Under the pieces are notes generated by a model, which was given only the letters and a program-made list of their open reading frames with translations, did no database searches and was not told the origin of the DNA. The position numbers and the translations under genes were made by a program. From positions 1-64,000 of the forward strand of contig MAAY01000062.1 in assembly GCA_002162795.1 (NCBI GenBank): a stretch of DNA of 64,000 nucleotides. The letters are read 5' to 3'. Position 1 is the stretch's first letter. The number at the start of each line of letters is the position of its first letter. Positions 41,284-49,345 of this stretch are shown here, one piece after another. This stretch comes from Rhodobacterales bacterium 56_14_T64. Its GTDB lineage: Bacteria > Pseudomonadota > Alphaproteobacteria > Rhodobacterales > Rhodobacteraceae.

Positions 41284-41676
41284 ATGCTGTCAGGCGTATG
41301 TATCGGCACCAATGACATCACCGCTGCCACTCAGTTCTACGACACAGTTCTGGCGACCATCGGCATGCACCCTGTCCTGACCGAACTGCGCGAAGTGGGC
41401 TATGCAGGCGCTGACGGGCGAATAAGCGTGTTTCTAATCGTTCCCTACAACGACCAACCGGCTACCTTTGGCAATGGCACCCAGTTCATGTTCTACGCGC
41501 CAGATGCTCAGGCGGTGCGGGCGTTTCACGAAGCGGCGCTGCACTGTGGCGGCACAGACGAAGGCCAACCCGGCCCAAGGGACTATCATCCGGATTACTA
41601 CGGCGCCTATGTGCGGGATCTGGATGGCAACAAACTGAATGTTTCGGTGAGCTTGGAGACTAACTCTGGGGCATGA
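41284..41676 (+). CDS. VOC-family (glyoxalase/bleomycin-resistance-like) protein
   Basis: A 130-residue protein with 'GVCIGTNDITAATQFYDTVLATIGMHPV' and 'PDYYGAYVRDLDGNKLNVSV', both typical of vicinal-oxygen-chelate fold proteins. The metal-binding positions His/Glu of glyoxalase I are not clearly conserved, so the activity is open. ATG 41284 has GAGGAAC 8 bases upstream; it is a single-gene unit between mltG and the GTA promoter. Confidence 0.8.
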   Translation: MLSGVCIGTNDITAATQFYDTVLATIGMHPVLTELREVGYAGADGRISVFLIVPYNDQPATFGNGTQFMFYAPDAQAVRAFHEAALHCGGTDEGQPGPRDYHPDYYGAYVRDLDGNKLNVSVSLETNSGA

Positions 41677-41727
41677 TGCCGTGATGGTCTGTTGCCTACC
41701 GACCGCCCGCCCCCATCATTCCAAACC

Positions 41728-41756
41728 TTGACTTTTGTGAAATTTTCACGTATAGG
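41728..41756 (+). promoter_or_regulatory. Probable promoter of the gene transfer agent operon
   Basis: TTGACT (41728-41733), 17-bp spacer, TATAGG (41751-41756) fits a sigma-70-type promoter. The spacer contains a perfect inverted repeat GTGAAA-T-TTTCAC (41737-41749), positioned for a regulator. It lies about 100 bp upstream of the first GTA gene and after the end of the VOC gene. In Rhodobacter capsulatus GTA transcription depends on GafA with CtrA/quorum-sensing input; whether this repeat is a site for such a protein is not known. Confidence 0.6.
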
Positions 41757-41822
41757 TTGTGACGCAGTTGGAAGACATCAGGACGGCCTCAGGGGTCTAA
41801 TCCCGTGGTCGTTCTCGCGTCT

Positions 41823-41846
41823 CTCATGCGGATCATCACGCATGAG
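41823..41846 (+). promoter_or_regulatory. Leader hairpin overlapping the ribosome binding site of GTA g1
   Basis: CTCATGCG and CGCATGAG form a perfect 8-bp stem around GATCATCA. The 3' arm ends in GAG, which is the first part of the Shine-Dalgarno-like GAGGAA upstream of ATG 41859. Folding would hide it, so translation of g1 could depend on opening of the stem. Confidence 0.55.
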
Positions 41847-41858
41847 GAAATCCAGGTC

Positions 41859-42203
41859 ATGGTGCAAAACCCACTGACTCCCCAAATCGAAAGAACCGCT
41901 GATCTGCTCAGGTCACTGCAGGATTCCATCCAACGTTTGCGCAACACCGCCGAGGCCCTACGCGAACAGCTGGAGGCCGAGCAGGAGATCGGCGGCGAAA
42001 TCTCGACACCACATCTCACCAAGCTTGAGGGGCTTATCCGGGACTGCCAGAAAGTGGAGAAAACCCTTGTCGCACAAAGCAGCCAATTTGCCTCGCTCGT
42101 CGATACCGACCCCAGCCTTGACCTCGACAACTTGCGCACTGACCTTCGCTGCCGACTATCTAACCTGCGTGCCTGCTGCGATGAGCGAGATGTTTCTGGA
42201 TGA
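41859..42203 (+). CDS. GTA g1, small terminase-like protein
   Basis: A 114-residue protein with a central coiled coil ('IERTADLLRSLQDSIQRLRNTAEALREQLEAEQEIGGEI') and 'PHLTKLEGLIRDCQKVEKTLV', corresponding to RcGTA ORFg1, the small terminase. It is short of the usual phage DNA-binding HTH, in line with sequence-nonspecific packaging by GTAs. ATG 41859 is preferred; earlier in-frame ATGs at 41829 and 41805 lie in or before the leader hairpin. Overlaps g2 by 23 bp. Confidence 0.8.
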   Translation: MVQNPLTPQIERTADLLRSLQDSIQRLRNTAEALREQLEAEQEIGGEISTPHLTKLEGLIRDCQKVEKTLVAQSSQFASLVDTDPSLDLDNLRTDLRCRLSNLRACCDERDVSG

Positions 42204-43482
42204 ACTTCCGGATGAGCTGCTGATCGCGCTGCCTTATCTGTTCGAGGTCTGGGCCCTGCCGCATCAACTGCCACCCAGTGGCGACTGGCGCAATTGGATC
42301 ATTCTGGGCGGGCGCGGCGCTGGTAAAACCCGCGCTGGCGCCGAATGGGTGCGCGCCCAGGTCGAAGGCAACCTGCCGATGGAGGCAGGTGCGGCCCGCC
42401 GCGTAGCGCTACTGGGCGAAACCTATGATCAAGTTCGCGATGTGATGATCCAGGGCGACAGCGGCATCCTTGCCTGTTCGCCCCCCGATCGTCGCCCAAC
42501 GTGGAAAGCGGGTGAACGCAAACTGATCTGGCCCAATGGCGCCACCGCGCAGGTCTTTTCCGCCCACGACCCCGAGGCCCTGCGCGGCCCGCAGTTCGAT
42601 GCCGCTTGGGCGGATGAACTCGCCAAGTGGAAGAAAGCGCGCTCCAGTTGGGACATGCTGCAGTTTGCCCTGCGTCTGGGGCAGGATCCTCGGCTCTGTG
42701 TGACCACCACACCGCGCAACGTCGCCGTTCTGCGCGAGATCATGGCACTGTCGTCCACCGTGTTGACCCACGCCCCCACCGAGGCCAACCGCGCCAACTT
42801 GGCGCCGTCTTTTCTGACCGAAGTGCGCAGGCGTTATGCTGGCACCCGGTTGGGACAGCAAGAGCTGGACGGAGTGCTTCTGTCGGATATCGAGGGTGCG
42901 CTGTGGACGGACAAGATGCTGCAGGCCGCCTTGCTGGACCGTGCGCCGGATATGGACCGCATTGTTGTGGCCGTGGACCCGGCAGTGAGTGCCGGAAAAT
43001 CCTCGGACGCCTGCGGGATTGTCGTGGTTGGTGCCGCCCTCCAAGGCCCGCCACAGGACTGGCGGGCTTATGTGCTGGCGGATCGCACGGTACAAGGGGT
43101 TGGGCCGCTGGCCTGGGCTCAGGCCTCGATTGCGGCGATGCAGGAGTTCGGGGCCGACCGGCTGGTGGCCGAGGTGAACCAGGGCGGTGCACTGGTGGAA
43201 AACGTGCTGCGTCAGGTCGATCCATTGGTGCCGTACAAAGCCCTGCATGCCAGCCGCTCTAAATCGGCGCGCGCGGAACCGGTGGCGGCGCTGTACGAGC
43301 AAGGGCGGGTGCATCATCTACCCGGATTGGCGGAGCTGGAGCTTGAGATGAGCCAAATGACTCCGCAGGGCTATCGTGGGTCGGGATCTCCGGACCGGGT
43401 GGATGCGCTGGTCTGGGCGCTGCATGACCTGATTATCCTGCCAGGGTCACTGGCGCTCAGGCCTCGGCTTAGGGTGTTATGA
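42181..43482 (+). CDS. GTA g2, large terminase
   Basis: A 433-residue terminase. The ATPase part has Walker A 'LGGRGAGKTRAGAEW' and Walker B-like 'FDAAWADELAKW'. The C-terminal RNase H-like nuclease has 'VVAVDPAVSAGKSSDACGIVVVG' and 'DRLVAEVNQGG' with acidic residues at the expected places, and ends 'GSPDRVDALVWALHDLI'. It powers DNA packaging and cuts host DNA into headful pieces. Start chosen at 42181 (overlapping g1), where family similarity begins. Confidence 0.95.
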   Translation: MSEMFLDELPDELLIALPYLFEVWALPHQLPPSGDWRNWIILGGRGAGKTRAGAEWVRAQVEGNLPMEAGAARRVALLGETYDQVRDVMIQGDSGILACSPPDRRPTWKAGERKLIWPNGATAQVFSAHDPEALRGPQFDAAWADELAKWKKARSSWDMLQFALRLGQDPRLCVTTTPRNVAVLREIMALSSTVLTHAPTEANRANLAPSFLTEVRRRYAGTRLGQQELDGVLLSDIEGALWTDKMLQAALLDRAPDMDRIVVAVDPAVSAGKSSDACGIVVVGAALQGPPQDWRAYVLADRTVQGVGPLAWAQASIAAMQEFGADRLVAEVNQGGALVENVLRQVDPLVPYKALHASRSKSARAEPVAALYEQGRVHHLPGLAELELEMSQMTPQGYRGSGSPDRVDALVWALHDLIILPGSLALRPRLRVL

Positions 43483-43486
43483 TCAC

Positions 43487-43518
43487 AACCGCCTGCCTGT
43501 GTGGCGGGCGGTTTCTTT
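43487..43518 (+). terminator. Terminator-like hairpin between GTA g2 and g3
   Basis: AACCGCCTGCC-TGTGT-GGCGGGCGGTT pairs fully (11 bp, one G-T) and is followed by TCTTTG...ATTTTT. It begins four bases after the g2 stop. The rest of the 182-bp gap to g3 has no gene. It is unexpected in the middle of an operon and may attenuate g3-and-later expression. Confidence 0.75.
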
Positions 43519-43664
43519 GAGTATTTTTAGCAAAAAGAAGGTTCGGGCATAGGGGGTGTTGCGCAGCCGGCGTTCGCGCTGGATCGGAAATCTTCAGGCA
43601 CGTCAGGGATAAAAGTCTCAGCAAGGGGGCGACAGTGCCTCGAAGATGAGAATGAGGAAATGTC

Positions 43665-44846
43665 ATGGTGTTTGACCTCCTGCGGCGCAAGAAGACCCCT
43701 ATCGAGCAAAAGGCAAGCGCAGCCGCCCGTGTGGTGGCCTGGCAAGGCGCGGGCCGGGTGGCTTGGAGCCCGCGTGATAGTCAGTCGCTGATCCGTAGCG
43801 GATTTTTAGGCAACCCGGTTGGGTTTCGCTGTGTCAAACTGATCGCCGAGGCCGCCGCCGCGTTGCCGCTAGTGTTACAGGACCAGCAGCAACGGTTTGA
43901 ACAACATCCCATTTTGGCCCTGCTGGCGCGCCCCAATGTGGCGCAGGGGCGGGCCGAACTGCTGGAGTCGTTGTTTGGTCAGTTGCTGCTTACTGGCAAT
44001 ACTTATGTCGAGGCGGTGGCGGGCGATCAGGGCCTGCCGGTTGAGCTGCATGTGTTGCGTTCGGACCGGGTTTCGGTGCTGCCGGGGACAGATGGCTGGC
44101 CCTCGGGCTATGAGTATAAGGTGGGGAGCCGCAAACACCACTTTGAGATGACTGGTACGCGTGCTGCGATCTGCCACATCAAGAGCTTTCACCCGCAGGA
44201 CGATCACTATGGATTGTCACCGCTGCAGGCGGCGGCGATGGCGGTGGATGTGCACAACAGTGCCTCGCGCTGGTCCAAGGCGCTGCTGGACAATGCAGCG
44301 CGCCCGTCTGGTGCGCTGGTCTGGAAGGGTAGCGATGGGCAGGGCAGCATGGCGGATGATCAGTTCCGCCGCTTAAGTGATGAAATCGAAGCCAATTTTC
44401 AGGGCGCGCGCAATGCCGGGCGGCCTATGGTGCTCGAAGGGGGCTTAGATTGGAAACCGATGGGGTTTTCCCCCAGCGATATGGAGTTCCAAAAGACCAA
44501 AGAAGCCGCCGCGCGGGAAATTGCTCTGGCCTTTGGGGTGCCGCCGATGCTGCTGGGCATTCAGGGCGATGCCACTTACGCCAACTACCAAGAGGCCAAC
44601 CGCGCCTTTTACCGGCTCACGGTGGTGCCGCTGGTCACCCGCGTTGCAGCCGCCTTAATCGACTGGCTGTCAGGGTTTGAGGGCGCTCAGTTGACGTTGA
44701 AACCGGATCTGGATCAGGTGGCGGCGCTGTCGGCGGAACGCGATGCGCAATGGGCGCGGGTGTCTTCCGCCGCGTTTCTCAGCCGCAGCGAAAAACGCCG
44801 CTTGCTGGGACTGCCCCCCGAGGACGGAGGCACAGAAGATGCGTGA
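43665..44846 (+). CDS. GTA g3, portal protein
   Basis: A 393-residue HK97-type portal protein: 'GNPVGFRCVKLIAEAAAALPLVL', 'LLARPNVAQGRAELLESLFGQLLLTGNTYVEAV', 'AAAREIALAFGVPPMLLGIQGDATYANYQEANRAFYRLTVVPLV' (in part). It forms the dodecameric DNA channel at the capsid vertex. GAGGAA stands 8 bases before ATG 43665. Its stop overlaps g3.5 by 8 bp. Confidence 0.95.
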   Translation: MVFDLLRRKKTPIEQKASAAARVVAWQGAGRVAWSPRDSQSLIRSGFLGNPVGFRCVKLIAEAAAALPLVLQDQQQRFEQHPILALLARPNVAQGRAELLESLFGQLLLTGNTYVEAVAGDQGLPVELHVLRSDRVSVLPGTDGWPSGYEYKVGSRKHHFEMTGTRAAICHIKSFHPQDDHYGLSPLQAAAMAVDVHNSASRWSKALLDNAARPSGALVWKGSDGQGSMADDQFRRLSDEIEANFQGARNAGRPMVLEGGLDWKPMGFSPSDMEFQKTKEAAAREIALAFGVPPMLLGIQGDATYANYQEANRAFYRLTVVPLVTRVAAALIDWLSGFEGAQLTLKPDLDQVAALSAERDAQWARVSSAAFLSRSEKRRLLGLPPEDGGTEDA

Positions 44847-45057
44847 TGCTATGCCGCCGCCCTTTGACTGCGCGCCCGGGCTGCGTCTGGCGGCGCATGA
44901 ACGGCTGATGCAGCTGCAAACCGACCACCTGAACCGGCGTCTGGACCGTCTGGAACAGATGATGGAACGGCTGGATCGACGTTTGTGGTTCACCGTCTAC
45001 GGCGTGGCTGCGGTCATTCTGGGGCAGGCGTTCCGGTCCTTCATGCTGTTGCAATAG
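44839..45057 (+). CDS. GTA g3.5, small conserved protein
   Basis: A 72-residue protein: 'AHERLMQLQTDHLNRRLDRLEQMMERLDRRLW' is an amphipathic coiled coil, followed by one membrane segment ('FTVYGVAAVILGQAFRSFMLL'). Position and form correspond to RcGTA ORFg3.5, of no clear function. Overlaps the end of g3. Confidence 0.8.
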   Translation: MRDAMPPPFDCAPGLRLAAHERLMQLQTDHLNRRLDRLEQMMERLDRRLWFTVYGVAAVILGQAFRSFMLLQ

Positions 45058-45091
45058 CAACGTGTTAACAAAGTATTAATCGAGGTTTCTA

Positions 45092-45649
45092 ATGCAAAAT
45101 GAAACTCAGTTAGAGCAAAAATTCATGGCCGCCAAAACCGCGCTCAGCCTCTCTGACGGGCAGGTGATCGAAGGTTACGCCAGCCGATTTGGCGAGGTGG
45201 ACCAGAGCGGTGATGTGGTGCTGCGTGGCGCCTATGCGGCTTCGCTTGCGGCACTGCAGGCGCGCGGCGGTAAGGTCAAGATGCTGTGGCAACACGACCC
45301 GGCGCAGCCCATTGGGGTCTGGGATGACGTGCGCGAGGATGACCACGGGCTGTGGGTCAAGGGCCGCTTGCTGGTGGAAACCCGCCGTGGCGCCGAGGCC
45401 GCAGCCTTGATTGCCGCCGGGGCCATTGACGGACTGTCGATCGGCTATCGCACCAAATGCGCCAGCAAGGGCGACAAAGGCGAACGCCGCTTAAGCGAGG
45501 TCGAGCTGTGGGAGGTGTCTTTAGTGACTTTTCCAATGCTGCCCACCGCGCGGGTGACAGGCAAAGCGGCGGCGGATCCGGTCTTGGATGCATTGCAGGA
45601 CATGGCCGGGATCCTGGCACAGGCGCGACGTCAGATGACGCAGCGCTGA
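45092..45649 (+). CDS. GTA g4, prohead protease
   Basis: A 185-residue HK97-family (S78) serine protease: 'IEGYASRFGEVDQSGDVVLRGAYAASL', catalytic His in 'VKMLWQHDPAQPIGVWDDV', Ser in 'IDGLSIGYRT', and 'LSEVELWEVSLVTFPMLPTARV'. It matures the capsid by removing the N-terminal arm of g5. Confidence 0.95.
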   Translation: MQNETQLEQKFMAAKTALSLSDGQVIEGYASRFGEVDQSGDVVLRGAYAASLAALQARGGKVKMLWQHDPAQPIGVWDDVREDDHGLWVKGRLLVETRRGAEAAALIAAGAIDGLSIGYRTKCASKGDKGERRLSEVELWEVSLVTFPMLPTARVTGKAAADPVLDALQDMAGILAQARRQMTQR

Positions 45650-45682
45650 CAGGGGGCAAATCAAACCAAACAGGACACTCAG

Positions 45683-46864
45683 ATGAGCAAGACCATACCC
45701 CAACACGGGGCCACGGACGCTGCCCCTTTGATCCGGGACGTGACCCAGTCGATGGCTGGATTTGTCGAAGATTTCAAAGGCTTCCGCGACGACATCAAGG
45801 CAAAACTGAAACTGACCGAAGAGCGAGTAACCATGCTGGACCGAAAAACTCAAATCGCGGCGCGCCCGCAGCTGTCTGCCTGCAATGATGCTGGCGCCCC
45901 ACACCAAAAAGCCTTTCAGTCTTACCTTCGTTCAGGCGATGACGATGGGCTGCGCGGGTTGCAACTGGACGGCAAGTCGCTGTCGACAGCCGTGAACAGC
46001 GATGGTGGATATCTGGTCGATCCAGTTACTGCCGAGACGGTGATTTCAGTGCTACAAGCCACCGCCTCGATCCGCGCGATTGCGGCGGTGGTCACGGTCG
46101 AGGCGACGTCTTATGACGTGCTGATTGACCACACTGATGTGGGAGCCGGCTGGGCCACTGAAGCCGATCCTGCCTCGGAAACCGGCACCCCGGTTATTGA
46201 TCGGATTACCATTCCCCTGCATGAACTTAGCGCCCTTCCCAAGGCCTCGCAGCGGTTGCTGGATGACAGCGCTTTTGACATCGAGTCCTGGCTGGCCGGG
46301 CGCATTGCCGACAAGTTCTCGCGGGCCGAAGCCTCGGCGTTTCTGAACGGCGATGGTGTCGACAAACCAACCGGTATTCTGACTCATGCGGTGGTGGACA
46401 ATGACAGCTGGAGTTGGGGCAATATTGGCTATGTCGCCAGTGGCAGTGACGGCGGGATTGGCGATGGTGATGCCATTGTCGATCTGGTCTACGCACTGGG
46501 CGCGCAGTACCGGGCAAATGGCACTTTTGTAATGAATTCAAAGACTGCGGGCCTGATCCGCAAGTTGAAAGATGGCGATGGCCGCTTCCTGTGGTCCGAT
46601 GGTCTGGCGGCGGGTGAGCCCGCACGTCTGATGGGCTATCCGGTTCTGGTGGCCGAGGATATGCCGGATGCCGCCAGCGACAGCTACTCAATAGCCTTTG
46701 GTGATTTCTCGGCTGGTTATACCATTGCCGAACGTCCCGATTTGCGGGTGCTGCGGGATCCGTTCAGCGCTAAGCCGCATGTGCTGTTTTATGCCACCAA
46801 ACGTGTTGGCGGTGATGTCAGCGATTTTGCCGCCATCAAGCTGCTGAAATTCGGCCTGACCTAA
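45683..46864 (+). CDS. GTA g5, major capsid protein
   Basis: A 393-residue HK97-fold capsid protein. The first ~100 residues contain a coiled-coil scaffold arm ('FKGFRDDIKAKLKLTEERVTMLDRKTQIA') that is removed by g4. The mature part starts near 'HQKAFQSYLRSGDDDGLRGLQLDGKSLSTAVNSDGGYLVD' (in part), with 'DVLIDHTDVGAGWATE' and 'GVDKPTGILTH' typical of the fold. The most expressed GTA product; a stable hairpin lies right after its gene. Confidence 0.96.
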   Translation: MSKTIPQHGATDAAPLIRDVTQSMAGFVEDFKGFRDDIKAKLKLTEERVTMLDRKTQIAARPQLSACNDAGAPHQKAFQSYLRSGDDDGLRGLQLDGKSLSTAVNSDGGYLVDPVTAETVISVLQATASIRAIAAVVTVEATSYDVLIDHTDVGAGWATEADPASETGTPVIDRITIPLHELSALPKASQRLLDDSAFDIESWLAGRIADKFSRAEASAFLNGDGVDKPTGILTHAVVDNDSWSWGNIGYVASGSDGGIGDGDAIVDLVYALGAQYRANGTFVMNSKTAGLIRKLKDGDGRFLWSDGLAAGEPARLMGYPVLVAEDMPDAASDSYSIAFGDFSAGYTIAERPDLRVLRDPFSAKPHVLFYATKRVGGDVSDFAAIKLLKFGLT

Positions 46865-46880
46865 CTGGTCTAGCCGATGA

Positions 46881-46902
46881 CGTGACCGGCAGCCCGGTCA
46901 CG
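46881..46902 (+). other. RNA hairpin after the capsid gene
   Basis: CGTGACCGG-CAGC-CCGGTCACG is a perfect 9-bp hairpin 17 bp after the g5 stop, without a T tract. It could protect the capsid mRNA end from exonucleases after processing. The rest of the 164-bp gap to g6 has no gene. Confidence 0.75.
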
Positions 46903-47028
46903 TTGGCAGGCGTGTGTCTCAATCTTGTGCCGTCCAGCTGCTCCCCTCCGTCCGAGCGGCACAGGAAGACGCGCGCCTGCTGTATCAAAGTTCTGTCCCT
47001 CGCGGACGCAAGTTTCCGGAGTAATGAG

Positions 47029-47628
47029 ATGATGTTGAGTGAACAAACGCCGGTGCCCGAGACCGCGCTGCCGTTAGAGCCGTTCAAGGCACATCTGCGG
47101 CTGGGAACCGGATTTGGCGAAGGCAATCTGCAGGATGAAGTTTTGGTCAGTTTTCTGCGCGCTGCCATTGCCGCAATCGAAGCAAGGACCGGCAAGGTGC
47201 TGATAACCCGGCAGTTTACCCTCAACATGCATCAATGGCGCGATCCTGTAGCGCAGGTGCTGCCTTTGGTGCCGGTAACATCCGTAGGCACTGTTGTATT
47301 GGTAGATGCTGAAGGTGGCGAAGACACACTTGAGACAAGCTTGTATCATCTGGTTCAGGATAGCCAGCATCCTCAGCTTTGTCCCACCGGCAGTCTGTTG
47401 CCTGCGGTTGTTAACGGTGGTGCGCTGCGCATCACGTTGACAGCGGGCATGGCAGGTGATTGGGGTGGGCTCCCGGCTGATCTGGGGCAGGCGGTGTTAA
47501 TGCTGGCATCGCATTATTACAACTATCGCGACGACACCGGACTGTCGGGCGGCTGCATGCCTTTTGGTGTCACCAGCCTGATCGAGCGCTACCGCGTTGT
47601 CCGTCTCAGCCTGGGGCGGGTGCAATGA
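47029..47628 (+). CDS. GTA g6, head-tail connector (adaptor)
   Basis: A 199-residue protein of the gp6-like head-tail connector/phiE125 gp8 type: 'LEPFKAHLRLGTGFGEGNLQDEVLVSFLRAAIAAIEARTGKVLITRQFTL' (part) and 'GGLPADLGQAVLMLASHYYNYRD'. It attaches below the portal. ATG 47029 has GGAG 7 bases upstream; the frame upstream is not family-like. Overlaps g7 by 4 bp. Confidence 0.88.
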   Translation: MMLSEQTPVPETALPLEPFKAHLRLGTGFGEGNLQDEVLVSFLRAAIAAIEARTGKVLITRQFTLNMHQWRDPVAQVLPLVPVTSVGTVVLVDAEGGEDTLETSLYHLVQDSQHPQLCPTGSLLPAVVNGGALRITLTAGMAGDWGGLPADLGQAVLMLASHYYNYRDDTGLSGGCMPFGVTSLIERYRVVRLSLGRVQ

Positions 47629-47963
47629 CTGCGCCGGTTCTGTCGCGTCGTCTGACGCTCGAAGACCCACAACGCGCCAGTGATGGCAGCGGTGGGCATG
47701 TCGAGGCATGGGAGGCTCTGGGGGATCTTTGGGCTGAGGTTAAGCCTTTGACAGGTCGTGCCAAAATGCAGGGCGGCGTGGATCTGTCCTTGCAGCGGTA
47801 CCGCGTCACTGTGCGTGCGACACCAGTAGGATCTGCCAGCCGCCCGCGACCGGATCAACGGTTTCGCGATGGCACACAACTGTTTCTGATCCACGCCGTG
47901 GCCGAGGCCGATGCCTTGGGACGCTACCTAACCTGTTTTGTGCAAGAGGAGGTCTCGGCATGA
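47625..47963 (+). CDS. GTA g7, head-tail joining (stopper) protein
   Basis: A 112-residue protein with 'VLSRRLTLEDPQRASDGSGGHVEAWEALGDLWAEVKPLTGRA' and 'VRATPVGSASRPRPDQRFRDGTQLFLIHAVAEAD', matching the SPP1 gp16/HK97 gp10-like head closure family. ATG overlap with g6 (ATGA) and with g8. Confidence 0.88.
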   Translation: MTAPVLSRRLTLEDPQRASDGSGGHVEAWEALGDLWAEVKPLTGRAKMQGGVDLSLQRYRVTVRATPVGSASRPRPDQRFRDGTQLFLIHAVAEADALGRYLTCFVQEEVSA

Positions 47964-48358
47964 GTTACGCTTTGTCTGCTGCGCTGCAATCGGCGGTGTT
48001 TCAGCACCTGAGCAACGATCCCGCGCTGGTCGGCGTTGCCATCCATGACGCGCTGCCCTCGGGCACTGTGCCGCAGACCTATGTGCTGCTGGGAAGTGAA
48101 GATGTGCGGGATGGTTCTGATGTCTCGGGTGCTGGGGCGCTGCATCGATTTAACGTTTCAATTCATTCCGATAGCGCCGGTTTCCTATCAGCGAAACAGC
48201 TTGCCGCAACGCTGTGTGACACTCTGCTGGATGCGCCCCTGATCCTGTCGCGAGGGCATCTGATCGGCCTCTGGTTTGATCGCGCCAATGCAAGGCGGAT
48301 GAGCGACGGCAGCCGCAGGATCGAACTGCGGTTTCGCGCCCGGGTCGAGGATAGCTGA
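47960..48358 (+). CDS. GTA g8, tail terminator-like protein (DUF3168)
   Basis: A 132-residue DUF3168 protein: 'LQSAVFQHLSNDPALVGVAIHDALPSGTVPQTYVLLGSEDVRDGSD' (part) and 'FNVSIHSDSAGFLSAKQLAATLCDTLLDAPL'. The family supplies the ring that ends the tail tube and joins it to the head. Coupled to g7 by a 4-bp overlap. Confidence 0.88.
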   Translation: MSYALSAALQSAVFQHLSNDPALVGVAIHDALPSGTVPQTYVLLGSEDVRDGSDVSGAGALHRFNVSIHSDSAGFLSAKQLAATLCDTLLDAPLILSRGHLIGLWFDRANARRMSDGSRRIELRFRARVEDS

Positions 48359-48410
48359 TGTCCCGACCGACCTTTCAAATTAACGCGCTGAAATAACAGG
48401 AGAAATTACA

Positions 48411-48824
48411 ATGACAGCCCAAAATGGTAAGGACCTATTGGTCAAGGTGGACATGACCGGCGACGGGCAGTTCGACACTCTCGCAGGCCTGCGCGCCACG
48501 CGGATCAGTTTCAATGCAGAAACGGTGGATGTCACCAGTCTGGAAAGCCAGGGTGGCTGGCGCGAGCTGTTGTCCGGTGCTGGTGTGCGCTCGGCCTCGA
48601 TCTCGGGGTCTGGCGTGTTCCGCGATGCTGGGTCGGATGAGCGGGCTCGACAGTTGTTCTTTGACGGCGAAACTCCGGATTTTCAGGTGATCATCCCGGA
48701 TTTTGGCATTGTGGCGGGCGCCTTTCAGGTTACCGCGCTGGAATATGCCGGCAGCCACAACGGCGAGGCCACTTACGAGCTGTCACTGGCCAGCGCCGGG
48801 GTGCTTGCCTTTACGGCGGTCTAA
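48411..48824 (+). CDS. GTA g9, major tail protein
   Basis: A 137-residue tail tube protein: 'GKDLLVKVDMTGDGQFDTLAGLRATRISFNAETVDVTSLESQGGWRELL' (part) and 'FQVTALEYAGSHNGEATYELSLASAG', as in TP901-1-like major tail proteins. AGGAGAAAT precedes the start. Confidence 0.93.
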   Translation: MTAQNGKDLLVKVDMTGDGQFDTLAGLRATRISFNAETVDVTSLESQGGWRELLSGAGVRSASISGSGVFRDAGSDERARQLFFDGETPDFQVIIPDFGIVAGAFQVTALEYAGSHNGEATYELSLASAGVLAFTAV

Positions 48825-48827
48825 GCC

Positions 48828-49148
48828 ATGGCCAATCCCTGGACAGGCGAAGTGGAACTGGTGATTGACGGGACCCCACGGGTTATGAAGCTGACCCTGG
48901 GCGCGCTGGCAGAACTTGAGCAGGCGCTGAAAGTCGGGTCGCTGGTGGATCTTGTGCAACGGTTTGAAAGCGGTGGTTTTTCGGCGGCGGATGTCTTGGC
49001 GCTGATTGGGGCCGGGCTGCAGGGCGGCGGAATGCCGATATCTGCCGAGGATCTGGCCCATGCTGAAATAGACGGTGGCCCGATGGCAGCGGCTAGGGCA
49101 GCGGCGCAACTGTTGGCGCGGGCCTTTATGACGCCGGATCTGCCGTGA
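48828..49148 (+). CDS. GTA g10, tail assembly chaperone-like protein
   Basis: A 106-residue protein ('NPWTGEVELVIDGTPRVMKLTLGALAELEQALKVGSLVDLVQRFESGGFSAADVLALIGAGLQGGG', in part) of the gene-transfer-agent family GTA-gp10. It starts three bases after g9 and overlaps g10.1 by 4 bp. In phages two chaperone products from such neighbouring frames assist tape-measure folding. Confidence 0.88.
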   Translation: MANPWTGEVELVIDGTPRVMKLTLGALAELEQALKVGSLVDLVQRFESGGFSAADVLALIGAGLQGGGMPISAEDLAHAEIDGGPMAAARAAAQLLARAFMTPDLP

Positions 49149-49345
49149 GCCAGTTGGACTGGCCATCTATGATGCGGGCCGGGTTGTTGGGGCTGCGGTT
49201 GCTGCCCGCTGATTTCTGGCGGCTGACCCCAGCTGAATTGCGGTTGATGCTGGGGCAAAGCGCAGCTCAGACCCCGATGGGCCGGGCGGGGCTTGATGCT
49301 TTGATGAACGCCTATCCCGACCAGACAGGAGACGACGATGAGTGA
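49145..49345 (+). CDS. GTA g10.1, tail assembly chaperone
   Basis: A 66-residue protein: 'LGLRLLPADFWRLTPAELRLMLG' is the typical motif of the phage tail assembly chaperone family (rcc01693-like). GTG start at 49145 overlapping the g10 stop; overlaps g11 by 8 bp. Confidence 0.85.
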   Translation: MSQLDWPSMMRAGLLGLRLLPADFWRLTPAELRLMLGQSAAQTPMGRAGLDALMNAYPDQTGDDDE

